From the NCBI GenBank assembly GCA_012800515.1, contig JAAZJE010000012.1, positions 1-36,881 of the forward strand: a stretch of DNA of 36,881 nucleotides, in the 5' to 3' direction. The stretch's first letter is position 1, and each line of letters starts with the position of its first letter. The notes beneath the pieces were generated by a model. That model was not told the DNA's origin and did no database searches. It saw only the letters and a list, made by a program, of their open reading frames with translations. This document shows, one piece after another, positions 17,701-24,536 of the stretch. A program made the position numbers and the translations under genes. The stretch comes from Clostridiaceae bacterium (GTDB lineage Bacteria; Bacillota; Clostridia; Saccharofermentanales; Fastidiosipilaceae).

Positions 17701-17966
17701 AGTTCCACCATCCCGACGGCAACGGCTAATTCGTAAATCGCCGTCTGCTCCTCCGGCTCGGAATCCGGGCCGAAGCACATTCCGGCCCGCGGCAGGCGCA
17801 GGGTCGGACGGAACTCCGTCAAGCCCGGCACAACGAAATGCCACTCCAGAATCAGCTCCTGTTCCGTCCAGTTTAAATTTGTGGCGCGGAAGACAAAATC
17901 CGGATAAGCCGCACGCAAAGCGTCCCAGCTCATCTCCTGATTTTCAGGCACTCTGATCGTCTCCAT
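14799..17966 (-). CDS. murL-murD: MurL-like glutamate epimerase fused to MurD-type ligase
   Basis: 1055 residues. The N-terminal part (1 to about 490) has the MurL pattern: PP-loop-like LPLGGGKDSLVS (about 192), INHQYSKTLEFE, HHIFRSCNRG...WCGHCAKCLF and KPFECVGT. MurL epimerises the terminal L-Glu of UDP-MurNAc-L-Ala-L-Glu to D-Glu, using ATP and giving AMP. The C-terminal part (about 540-1055) is a complete Mur ligase: Rossmann start SVALLGLGCEGKSS, P-loop GVSGTKGKSTTT (about 658), ELSSHQLQF, TNLYPEHLDHY, the lysine of YVDAKLNLL, HRTEYCGEF and NDSIATIPAAT (about 920), LSPAASSYNRYKSFEERG (about 1025). Classic MurD has NDSKAT and SFDQFKNFEERG there; NDSIAT fits MurD2, which adds L-Glu. The chain could thus do both steps. 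Start ATG 17966 with GGAGGA upstream; it follows pepF by 34 nt. Domain calls are strong; the exact reactions are inferred. Confidence 0.87.
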   Translation of the reverse strand: METIRVPENQEMSWDALRAAYPDFVFRATNLNWTEQELILEWHFVVPGLTEFRPTLRLPRAGMCFGPDSEPEEQTAIYELAVAVGMVELISYWKATASPRVHLPLNIPAVGEELDFWLNLYRDGMGEYFYLNNIPVYGLSFMEPVALAEEFAAADVAVTRSVGEAGDATAEPDIGVARDAATVRNRLLLPLGGGKDSLVSLAVARRTDKEIVPFAINPQPATLEAVAAAGLAPEECIFVRRSLDQRLLRLNELGFLNGHTPFSALVALTARMVAYLYGLRDIALSNEASANEPTVDLPAADGRPINHQYSKTLEFEQAVAEYFARNQLFEREVRYFSLLRPYSELAIARVFAELTDYHHIFRSCNRGSKDNIWCGHCAKCLFVSLIMLPWLGREKVAAMIGRDLIEAEDMVPILAELLGVTPSKPFECVGTRVECYLALELTRAEYGRSYDTLPLLLRQFVQWQVSGELPAELSERTVEEQYRELLYTAHQHRVPAKYFPALSSLFPPLDLAAVTSELPGWLRVLREHFYGKSVALLGLGCEGKSSLNILSKWRHDIGWERLLLADKASQDEDGICEYYNLQAEHAVGRVVFFSGEDYCSALDEADIVVKSPGIALLPWSGDLLPNGRMRRWPNCAITCQTDLFMQAAPGLTVGVSGTKGKSTTTALIHGVLAAQREPSYLLGNIGVPVFEDWTNLEAEDAVALELSSHQLQFMRNVPWIAVLTNLYPEHLDHYVSYEAYVDAKLNLLRYQGASDVAIIDLDNAELAQRAAKLVQGEVILVSHSAVVLTAGIRPGNLAALGWQGKEPLATIWVNKPQAGDALHLVWRTTGDPLGRITTSADSTTVFSMILPRESELRLDNLGSHLRGVHHATDMALAWAVAQFAGLPVWRAKEVFAAFRGLAHRTEYCGEFAGRHFVNDSIATIPAATILALETLAPVHTLIAGGMDRGLDLSALADCIVEQAVPVVILLPDTGRVLADLLRERLNATDPKNFAGTRVFVVEDMRAAVSAAFAETPVGGTVLLSPAASSYNRYKSFEERGEDFRAEILKQAKNYQ

Positions 17967-18000
17967 CGGGCTTCCTCCGGCTAGTCCGTATCAACGGCGA

Positions 18001-19701
18001 TCACAGATCGGCATCCGGGATCGCGGCAAGATAATCGGCAATCGGCGCAATCACCGCCGCCAACGTATTCGGCTCAAACGGCGAGAGCAGATTACCGACC
18101 GCGGTCAACTGACGGAAAGGCAGACGCCCTCCCTGTCGGCAGAGCATCAGATAATCCTGCCACGCCATCTCGCGGTCGAGCCGCATCTTCTGCCAGAACT
18201 GCAACGCGCAGACCTGCGCCAGCGTGTAGTCGATATAGTAGAAAGGCGACTGGAAAATATGCCCCTGGCGGAACCAGTACGCGCCGCCGTCGAGAATCTC
18301 CAGATCCGCGTAATCCGTTGCCGGCAGATACATCCGCTCCAACTCGCGCCACACCCCGCGACGTTCGGCCGGGTTCAAATCCGGGCGCTCGTAAATCTCA
18401 TGCTGGAAATGATCAACCAGCACGCCGTAGGGCAGGAATTGCACCGCGCCCGACAGATGCAGGAACTTGAACAGCTCCGTCTGCTCACCGAAAAAGCTCT
18501 CCATCCACGGCCAGGCAATAAATTCCATGCTCATCGAGTGAATTTCCGCCGACTCCATCGACGGCCAACGATTCCCAGCCGGGAAAATATCACGCGACAT
18601 CCAATACTGGAAAGCATGTCCGACCTCGTGAGTCAGCGTTTCGACATCATCCCGCGTGCCGTTAAAGTTGGCAAAAATCGCCGGCAGTCCAAGCGTATCG
18701 AAAGAACAACAGAATCCACCGCCGCGTTTTCCCTCAGTCGCCGTAAGGCTCATCAACTCGCGCTCCGCCATAACGGCAAAGAACTCACCGGTCTCGGGCG
18801 AAAGTTCGCGATACATCCGTAACGCCTTCGCCACCAGCTCCGCCTCGCCGCCGATCGGCATCGGATTCCCGCTCCGTGTCTGCAGCGCCTGATCATAGAA
18901 GGTCAGCTTCTTCACACCCAGACGCTCGGCCTGACGTTCATACAGTTCCACGGTGAGCGGAACCACATGTTCCAGAACCTGTCGTCGATATGCGTCGACC
19001 TCGGACCGTCCGTAATCCAAACGCTGCATGCGCATATAGCCGACATCGACAAAGCTCTCTCTCCCCAGCTTCTGCGCAATCTCCCGACGCGTCCGCACCA
19101 GCTCGTCGAAAATCCGATCGAACTCGGGTAGTGCCTCGGCAAAGGCGGCGGTTTCGCCGCGCACGGCGGCATGACGCTCTTCCGCATCTTGAGAAGCTTT
19201 GTACGGAGCCAACTGCGCCAGAGTCAGACTTTGTCCGTTCCAGGGGATGCGAAGCGCGGCACGGAGATTTCCGTACTCCTGCGTCAGCATATTTTCCTTT
19301 TGCAAATCGGGCAGGACGGCTTCGTTGATCAGTTGCTCCTGCAGAGCTATATCCAGGAAGATTTTGCCGCCCGCCGCCAATTCCAACTGCGGCCGATACG
19401 GCGAGTGAAGCAGAGCCGAGTAGAATGCCTGTGCCGCTTGTTGTAATAGCGGCATTTTCTCGTAATGCCACGTCTCCTCGGCGGCGTAGAACTCGTCGCG
19501 CGAATCCACGGAGGCGCGGAAATGCGCCAGCGTTCCCTGGTCGCTATAGGCATTGATGGCCGCCTCCGCACGCCGCCAGCTCTCAATCTGCTCTTCGGCC
19601 GCGGTTGCGGCACGCAATGTCGACAATTCCTTGCTCAAAAATGATATCAGCTCGGCATCATCCGGACGCTTGTAAACGAAATCGGAAAATTTCTCAGCCA
19701 T
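18001..19701 (-). CDS. pepF: M3-family oligoendopeptidase (PepF-like)
   Basis: A cytoplasmic zinc metallopeptidase that cuts short peptides. 566 residues from ATG 19701 (MAEKFSDFVYKRPD). GGAGGGG lies just upstream, and the ORF-track start at 19752 would place coding sequence inside the upstream terminator. The catalytic motif is TLTHEVGHAFQYW (HExxH), with the third ligand in the following MESAEIHSMSMEF helix. Other family features are FDTLGLPAIFANFNGT upstream of the motif and a C-terminal YYIDYTLAQVCALQFW. The family is all-helical and normally about 560-600 residues. It is the first gene of a two-gene unit with the MurL-MurD fusion. No signal peptide is seen. Confidence 0.93.
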   Translation of the reverse strand: MAEKFSDFVYKRPDDAELISFLSKELSTLRAATAAEEQIESWRRAEAAINAYSDQGTLAHFRASVDSRDEFYAAEETWHYEKMPLLQQAAQAFYSALLHSPYRPQLELAAGGKIFLDIALQEQLINEAVLPDLQKENMLTQEYGNLRAALRIPWNGQSLTLAQLAPYKASQDAEERHAAVRGETAAFAEALPEFDRIFDELVRTRREIAQKLGRESFVDVGYMRMQRLDYGRSEVDAYRRQVLEHVVPLTVELYERQAERLGVKKLTFYDQALQTRSGNPMPIGGEAELVAKALRMYRELSPETGEFFAVMAERELMSLTATEGKRGGGFCCSFDTLGLPAIFANFNGTRDDVETLTHEVGHAFQYWMSRDIFPAGNRWPSMESAEIHSMSMEFIAWPWMESFFGEQTELFKFLHLSGAVQFLPYGVLVDHFQHEIYERPDLNPAERRGVWRELERMYLPATDYADLEILDGGAYWFRQGHIFQSPFYYIDYTLAQVCALQFWQKMRLDREMAWQDYLMLCRQGGRLPFRQLTAVGNLLSPFEPNTLAAVIAPIADYLAAIPDADL

Positions 19702-19738
19702 GTTCCCCTCCGTAAATATTCGGTCGTAAATATACTCT

Positions 19739-19790
19739 AAAAAAATCCCCACTCAGTGTCCGGCCTCAAAGGCGGAGTCACCGAGCGGGG
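19739..19790 (-). terminator. Intrinsic terminator of the rpsF-ssb-rpsR operon
   Basis: On the minus strand CCCCGCTCGGTG pairs with CACTGAGTGGGG around a GC-rich loop, followed by ATTTTTTT (T-run 19745-19739). A second strong hairpin without a T-run, GCCGGGAA with TTCCCGGC (19841-19818), precedes it, so the operon ends with two stacked hairpins. Confidence 0.88.
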
Positions 19791-19873
19791 CATCGTCTCC
19801 CGACGAGGGCACCGTCTGCCGGGAAAGCACAGCTTCCCGGCAAAAGGACGTCCATACCCCGACGGGACGCGCT

Positions 19874-20290
19874 CTATTCGCCGGTAAAGGGCAAGAGAGC
19901 CAGATGACGGGCGCGTTTGATCGCCGTCGTTAAAGTGCGCTGATGCTTGGCGCAGGTACCGGTCATCCGACGCGGCAGGATCTTGCCGTGTTCGGATATA
20001 TAGCGGCGCAACATTGCGCTGTCCTTATAATCGATTTCCTCTACGTGTTCGGCGCAAAAAGTACAGACTTTGCGTCTGGGGCGCCGGGCACGCGAACGAC
20101 CGCCATCGGAAAAACCGCCACCGCCGCGACGTCCGCCTTCGCGATCGCGATCGAAATCACGATCACGCGCTTCGCGTCCGCCGCCGCGATTTTCGCGAGC
20201 CTGCGCGGTTGCCGCGGTCTCTTCGCCGGCAACCTCCTCCGTAGTTGTTGCCACCTCCTGAGTTTCAGTAATTTCTTTTTCTTCTGCCAT
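19874..20290 (-). CDS. rpsR: Ribosomal protein bS18 with long N-terminal extension
   Basis: 138 residues. The C-terminal 70 or so are canonical bS18: [62 protein letters not shown], including the small-subunit binding face shared with bS6. The first 65 residues are an extension, acidic at the start ([24 protein letters not shown]) and then Arg/Gly/Asp-rich ([32 protein letters not shown]). It is low-complexity and likely disordered; normal bS18 is about 75-90 residues. It is the last gene of the rpsF-ssb-rpsR operon. The ribosome-binding site AAGGTAG lies about 7 nt before ATG 20290. A double-hairpin terminator follows. Confidence 0.96.
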   Translation of the reverse strand: MAEEKEITETQEVATTTEEVAGEETAATAQARENRGGGREARDRDFDRDREGGRRGGGGFSDGGRSRARRPRRKVCTFCAEHVEEIDYKDSAMLRRYISEHGKILPRRMTGTCAKHQRTLTTAIKRARHLALLPFTGE

Positions 20291-20367
20291 AATTATCTAC
20301 CTTTATTTTCTGTGTTGTGTATCTCTATCGTATCCTCTGTATTGTGTGCTCTGCTATGCAGTTCCGA

Positions 20368-20952
20368 TTAAATGTCAAATGGTAATGACGTATCGTCATC
20401 AGGAGCTTCAAAATAGCTGTATTCCCTACCCGGTTCCTGCTCGTCGGTTTTGTTCGGTGTGCTTGCCGCAGTTGCCGGTTCCGGCGCGTCGTAGCCGCCA
20501 CCGCTCCGCTGGGTGTAACCGCCGCTCTGCTGGCCGTAGCCGCCACCCTGCTGGTAGCCGCCGCTCTGTTGACCGTAACCGCCGCCCTGTTGGTAGCCGC
20601 CCTGTTGGGCATAAGCACCGCCGCCACCGCCGTCACGCTTGCCGTCGGCAAAGTGCAACTCATCGGCGATAACCTCGGTCACATAGCGACGATTGCCGTC
20701 GCTGTCGTCCCAGGTACGAACCTGCATGGATCCGACAACCGCCACGCGCATTCCCTGCTGGAACCAACGTCCGGCAAACTCCGCCTGCTGGCGCCAGGCC
20801 ACAATCGGAATGAAATCCGTGGGATACTCTCCCTGCTGATTTTTGAAGCGACGATCCACCGCCAGAGTGAATGAACAGACCGGAACACCGCTCTGCGTCT
20901 GTCGCAGTTCGGGATCACGGGTCAATCTTCCCATTAGTATAACTTTATTCAT
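20368..20952 (-). CDS. ssb: Single-stranded DNA-binding protein
   Basis: 194 residues. The OB fold occupies about 1-110 (MNKVILMGRLTRDPELRQTQSGVPVCSFTLAVDRRF; FIPIVAWRQQAEFAGRWFQQGMRVAVVGSMQVRTWDD). A low-complexity linker (about 112-165) is built from repeated QQGGGYGQQSGGY units, encoded by DNA repeats at about 20490-20620. The acidic tip DDDTSLPFDI is the usual docking site for SSB partners. It protects single-stranded DNA in replication and repair. It is the middle gene between rpsF and rpsR, as in most Bacillota. The start has AAGGTAGG 7 nt upstream. Confidence 0.96.
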   Translation of the reverse strand: MNKVILMGRLTRDPELRQTQSGVPVCSFTLAVDRRFKNQQGEYPTDFIPIVAWRQQAEFAGRWFQQGMRVAVVGSMQVRTWDDSDGNRRYVTEVIADELHFADGKRDGGGGGAYAQQGGYQQGGGYGQQSGGYQQGGGYGQQSGGYTQRSGGGYDAPEPATAASTPNKTDEQEPGREYSYFEAPDDDTSLPFDI

Positions 20953-21038
20953 GTTTGACCTACCTTTCTGTTTGTCATCTCCGCGTCGCAGGCATATCAG
21001 GCCGATGCCCGCGGCAGTTCGACGATTCTGTATCCGCT

Positions 21039-21323
21039 TTAATCTTTCTTAACTATCAGCCAGCGTAAAACGCCGTCAGTTATCTTGAGCAGACGCTCAA
21101 TCTCGGCCGGAGCCTCGGGCTCGGCTTCTAACTGATAGACGGTATAATACCCTTCACGCTGGTCTTCAATCTCATAAGCCAGACGCCGTGCGCCCCAGTC
21201 ATCTTTATCTATTATACTGCTCAATGAGGTAAGCATGGAATCAATCTTCTCGGCCAAAGCTTTGACTGCTTCGTCGCCTTGAAGCGTACTGAGTACCGTG
21301 ACCAACTCGTATTTATTAGCCAT
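21039..21323 (-). CDS. rpsF: Ribosomal protein bS6
   Basis: 94 residues, MANKYELVTVLSTLQGDEAVKALAEKIDS...WGARRLAYEIEDQREGYYTVYQLEAEPEAPAEIERLLKITDGVLRWLIVKKD. The WGxRRLAYxIxxxxEGYY and LRxLIVK segments identify bS6, which pairs with bS18 on the small subunit. Two adjacent ATG codons exist (21326 and 21323). The second stands 7 nt after AGGAGG (21336-21331) and the first only 4 nt, so the second is preferred. It is the first gene of the operon with ssb and rpsR. Confidence 0.96.
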   Translation of the reverse strand: MANKYELVTVLSTLQGDEAVKALAEKIDSMLTSLSSIIDKDDWGARRLAYEIEDQREGYYTVYQLEAEPEAPAEIERLLKITDGVLRWLIVKKD

Positions 21324-21350
21324 CATTTCACCTCCTCTCGGTCATTCGGC

Positions 21351-21367
21351 TCCAACTTTCGGTTGGA
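21351..21367 (-). promoter_or_regulatory. Hairpin in the rpsF leader
   Basis: TCCAAC-CGAAA-GTTGGA is a perfect 6-bp hairpin, 15 nt before AGGAGG of rpsF, followed by AGCCGAATGACCG. rpsF leaders in several phyla carry an element bound by the bS6-bS18 dimer. This hairpin sits at the right place, but I could not match it to that consensus. Confidence 0.4.
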
Positions 21368-21415
21368 ACGAGGAATATGCCTGATCACGCGCGGTCTTAC
21401 GACCTTAACCAAGCA

Positions 21416-21445
21416 ATAATAGCAATGATCCTTTGCGGCTGTCAA
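21416..21445 (-). promoter_or_regulatory. Promoter of rpsF-ssb-rpsR
   Basis: TTGACA (21445-21440), an 18-nt spacer and TATTAT (21421-21416) on the minus strand. The transcript would start near 21409 and carry a leader of about 85 nt. Confidence 0.75.
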
Positions 21446-21446
21446 A

Positions 21447-21493
21447 TTCAACCGCTAGGCTCTGTTATTCAGCTCTGTTATTCAACCGCTAGG
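21447..21493. repeat. Nested tandem and direct repeats upstream of the rpsF promoter
   Basis: GCTCTGTTATTCA occurs twice in perfect tandem (21459-21471, 21472-21484). TTCAACCGCTAGG occurs at 21447-21459 and 21481-21493, so the tandem block sits between two copies of a second 13-mer. The array ends immediately upstream of the rpsF -35. Confidence 0.85.
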
Positions 21494-21536
21494 TCCAACC
21501 GTTCGTTCAAATTGCCCTAAATATGGTAAGTTTTCG

Positions 21537-23084
21537 TTAATGCGGCAATGTTTTCCGACGGTACAAACGATATACAAAGACCTGCTTTTCATACGGATGC
21601 GGAATAGCCTCGACCAGATCATAGGGCAACCCCGGATAGAGCGGCTCCAATTCCTGGTTATTCGTGATAATGTAGTCGACTTTACCCGCCATGATCGTCT
21701 CACGCCAGATCCGAACCCGCTCCGGGACGATTGTATTTGTACCAATGAAGTATTTATCGTCGGGTACAATCTCGGCAACATTTTGGAAGCCGTGATCCAT
21801 TGTGGCATGAATCATTAGGGTCGGATCGGGGGTTTGGCGGATGATTTTACGGAACTTATATTGGGGCAGATCTTCGCGCCCATAGAGGAGCAGGTAAGAG
21901 TGGCGACCGGATGCTAACGAGAAAGGGATTAGGAACGCCAGAATCAGGATAGTGGCGGCCAGGCTTTTTTTACGGTTGATACCGGCTCGAACGGAGTCCG
22001 GAACCCACCGGAGCAGACTAATGATGCCCAGGATAGATAGGATGACCAAGGGAAGAAAGTAATAGTTGAAAACGAAGGGTAGGGCAATCAGAATGCCCAG
22101 CATACTGCCATAGATACAGCGAACGGCCAGGCGTAACCTGCGTTGGGGATTTTTACGCGCCCATCCCAAGCGCAGAAAGCCGACCAAAGCCATACCGGTG
22201 ATCAGAGGATTGCTACCGAGGCCAAAAAGAAAACGGCCGATGTGGAAGATAATGCCCCGGTTAAAGTGTTGCGCCAGTTGTTCGTTAAACTGATTATGCG
22301 TTTGGGCGTAAGTGACGGCGTTGGAACGGATATAAACGGCGAACATGTCCGCAAAGGAGTGGGTTAAACCACAATAAAACAGGAGAGGCAACGAACCTAA
22401 AATAATACCCAGTACCCAGAGTGCAACCTTCCGGAACAGACCTTTCCAATCTCTCGAACAGACAGAAACAATCAAAATAGCTAGACAGAAGCCGATATGA
22501 AAACTCAGGAGGGTGTATTTTGTCCAAAAAATCACGGCGGTCGCTATGCCTTGAAAAATCCAGGCTCCGGCCGGCAGGTCGGCGTCTTCGTTTCTTGACC
22601 ATTGAAGTAGCTTATATAGCGAATAGGCCAGGAAAGGCAACATTAATTCTTCCGCGCTGTCGCCGTGAGCGAAAGCCGGCGAGAAGGTGGTTATGAAAGC
22701 TAGGATGGCCAGGGTCGGCGGAATAAGTCCGGAAGGCAGATAGAGTGCCATCGATTTGTAGGCAAAGAAGAGAAAAAAGGTCAGTGCCAGAGTTTCCAGG
22801 AGATAAACACCGAAAAAACCGGGATAGGAAATCAAGGTGGCGGGAATATGGAGCAGATAGTGGTAAAGGCCTTTTTGCTCAAAAATGTCCGCGTAGAGGA
22901 CTTTACCTTTCAGCATCATCCGGGCAACCGTAATGTAGGCGTTGGCATCACCCCAATCATTGATCGGATAGATGAAGGACGATTTTGAGCCGACGGCAAC
23001 GAAGGCGACGGCAATAAAAAAACAAGTCAGGATAATTTTAAGCGAGTTGGATTGTTTGGCGGTTGACAGGTTGATTTTAGACAT
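21537..23084 (-). CDS. GT-C-type integral membrane glycosyltransferase
   Basis: 515 residues with about ten hydrophobic segments. After the first membrane helix comes an extracytoplasmic loop, YPINDWGDANAYITVARMMLKGKVLYADIFEQKGLYHYLLH. This matches the GT-C/ArnT-PMT pattern in which an Asp in the first loop is catalytic, followed by a GkvLYxDifeqKG motif. Such enzymes use polyprenyl-phosphate sugars as donors and act on lipids or proteins outside the membrane. The soluble C-terminal region (about 430-515) contains DYIITNNQELEPLYPGLPYDLVEAIPHPYEKQVFVYRLYR, seen in many clostridial members. Start ATG 23084 with GGAG upstream. It is a single gene with its own promoter; donor and acceptor are unknown. 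Confidence 0.78.
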   Translation of the reverse strand: MSKINLSTAKQSNSLKIILTCFFIAVAFVAVGSKSSFIYPINDWGDANAYITVARMMLKGKVLYADIFEQKGLYHYLLHIPATLISYPGFFGVYLLETLALTFFLFFAYKSMALYLPSGLIPPTLAILAFITTFSPAFAHGDSAEELMLPFLAYSLYKLLQWSRNEDADLPAGAWIFQGIATAVIFWTKYTLLSFHIGFCLAILIVSVCSRDWKGLFRKVALWVLGIILGSLPLLFYCGLTHSFADMFAVYIRSNAVTYAQTHNQFNEQLAQHFNRGIIFHIGRFLFGLGSNPLITGMALVGFLRLGWARKNPQRRLRLAVRCIYGSMLGILIALPFVFNYYFLPLVILSILGIISLLRWVPDSVRAGINRKKSLAATILILAFLIPFSLASGRHSYLLLYGREDLPQYKFRKIIRQTPDPTLMIHATMDHGFQNVAEIVPDDKYFIGTNTIVPERVRIWRETIMAGKVDYIITNNQELEPLYPGLPYDLVEAIPHPYEKQVFVYRLYRRKTLPH

Positions 23085-23155
23085 CTACTTTTCTCCGTTA
23101 CGTTACACTTGTCCCAAAAGCATTTCCCCGTGCAACCAATCCTCCAGACAGGCGC

Positions 23156-23184
23156 AATATACCATATTGCCCAATGTATGTAAA
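23156..23184 (-). promoter_or_regulatory. Promoter of the GT-C glycosyltransferase gene
   Basis: TTTACA (23184-23179), a 17-nt spacer and TATATT (23161-23156) on the minus strand, each one base from consensus. The leader would be about 65 nt. Confidence 0.65.
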
Positions 23185-23191
23185 CGCCACG

Positions 23192-23213
23192 CAACCGTAT
23201 TGCCAACCGTATT
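23192..23213. repeat. 10-bp direct repeat in the divergent promoter region
   Basis: CAACCGTATT occurs at 23192-23201 and 23204-23213, a 12-bp period, between the divergently transcribed GT-C and YhhN genes and just outside the GT-C -35. It could be a regulator site or a chance duplication. Confidence 0.5.
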
Positions 23214-23255
23214 ATGTGTTATTATTGATTTATCCGATAGAAAGTGAGATTGCGT

Positions 23256-23903
23256 ATGACCTACTATATAGTTGCCGGTCTGGCGTTAGTCGTAATGACG
23301 TTTTTCGGTATTCAATTCAAGATCAACGAGCGCAAGCGCCTGTATCCGCGCCGCTTAACCCTGATGTTTAAGGGATCGGCCACTTTCACGGCCGCCCTGC
23401 TCGCCGTCTATGCCGCCGCCATCGGAGGCGGCAAATTCGCCATTTTGATCGCCGTCGCATTGTTTCTCGGCGGGATTGCCGACATAGTTCTGGAATTAAA
23501 TTTCATCGGCGGCATGATAATTTTCGCCGTCGGTCATTTCTTCTACTACGCGGCCTTTATCGGCGCCGTCGGATTCCATGCCTGGAGTCTGTGGATATGG
23601 CTCGCCATGATAGTTGTCATCCTGGTTATCTGCCTATACGGTCATTTCAAAACCGGACAGCCCATCTGGCACTACCTCGTTTACGGCGCTGTTTTGGTCG
23701 GGACACTCGCTCTCGCCGTTCCCTACGGCGTTATTGCGACGATAGCCGCCGCACTCTTTGTCATCTCGGATGCGTTTATCCTCTTCATGCAACTCGGTGT
23801 CAAAGAGACCTGGATCGATTTGACCGTAATCATAACGTACTATATTGCCCAATATCTCTTCGCCCTAACTGCGCTCATTCACGCCGTCCGAGCGGTCTCT
23901 TAA
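23256..23903 (+). CDS. YhhN family membrane protein (lysoplasmalogenase-like)
   Basis: 215 residues and almost wholly hydrophobic, with about eight membrane helices. Family signatures are the early FKGSATFTAALLAVY, the conserved LFLGGIADIVLEL and the late ALFVISDAFILF acidic-Ser motif. The YhhN/TMEM86 family includes lysoplasmalogenases, which cleave the vinyl-ether bond of lysoplasmalogens; many anaerobic Clostridia make plasmalogens, so the role is plausible but not proven for this protein. The track starts at GTG 23244; ATG 23256 (MTYYIVAG) is the more natural start, although the ribosome-binding site is weak for both. It is a single gene, divergent from the glycosyltransferase. Confidence 0.82.
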   Translation: MTYYIVAGLALVVMTFFGIQFKINERKRLYPRRLTLMFKGSATFTAALLAVYAAAIGGGKFAILIAVALFLGGIADIVLELNFIGGMIIFAVGHFFYYAAFIGAVGFHAWSLWIWLAMIVVILVICLYGHFKTGQPIWHYLVYGAVLVGTLALAVPYGVIATIAAALFVISDAFILFMQLGVKETWIDLTVIITYYIAQYLFALTALIHAVRAVS

Positions 23904-23968
23904 AGAATCCAGCTGCTTCCCGCCGGCGGGGTTTTCGGTCGATTGATTTCGTTGCCGACTGATTTCAG

Positions 23969-24535
23969 CTATTTTCCGTTTGCCGCGTTGATTTCGCGGC
24001 GCAGACGCGGGAACAGTTCGACAATCAGGTCGTGGATTTCCCGGGCGGTCGCCCGATAGACCTCCAGGTCTCCCCTATAGGGATCGGCCACGCTTCTGTC
24101 ACGCTCATCGAGCGCATATTCGTATATTCCGGCGATCTTGTGCGCGTATTCCGGCAGGATACGGCGCAGATATTCCGCATGTGACGCTTCCATCGTCAGG
24201 ATCAGCCCGACCCGCTCGATTAATTCCGCATTGAGCCCTGTAGCCCGGTGTCCGCTCAAATCGCGGATTCCCGGGTAGTCCTCGTCCAGTGCCCGTTTCG
24301 CATTCGCAGAGGCCGGAGCGCCTTCCGCGGCCATCAGGCCGGCCGATTCGGCCCGCACCGGCAGGGGGAGGGGTTGCTTGGCGTTCAGATATTCAAACAG
24401 AGCCGCCGCCATCGGACTGCGGCATGTATTGCCCGTGCAAACGAAGACCAGAGCTAATTCCGGCAAATTATTTTCCCTTGCTTGAGCTACACTCATCGGT
24501 TCGGTCGCCACCGCGCACTCGGCTTCAGTCGACAT
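23969..24535 (-). CDS. ywlE: Low-molecular-weight protein phosphatase (YwlE-type)
   Basis: A 188-residue LMW phosphatase. The P-loop CTGNTCRSPMAA (C-x5-R-S/T with Thr after the first Gly) and the C-terminal acid motif in the DPYRGDLEVYRATAREI segment are present. The CTGNTCRSP form, with Thr rather than Leu or Ile at the loop, is typical of YwlE, the protein-arginine phosphatase that opposes McsB. The first 30 residues or so precede the conserved core. Three in-frame ATGs exist; ATG 24535 is 9 nt after AGGAGG and overlaps the tsaC stop region, so it is chosen. tsaC and ywlE also occur close together in Bacillus. Protein-tyrosine phosphatase activity is the alternative. Confidence 0.85.
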   Translation of the reverse strand: MSTEAECAVATEPMSVAQARENNLPELALVFVCTGNTCRSPMAAALFEYLNAKQPLPLPVRAESAGLMAAEGAPASANAKRALDEDYPGIRDLSGHRATGLNAELIERVGLILTMEASHAEYLRRILPEYAHKIAGIYEYALDERDRSVADPYRGDLEVYRATAREIHDLIVELFPRLRREINAANGK

Positions 24536-24536
24536 A

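Noticed and set aside
20490-20620. Short repeats that could suggest a CRISPR array
   Set aside because: They are in-frame codons for the Gly/Gln linker of SSB, with no spacers and irregular spacing.
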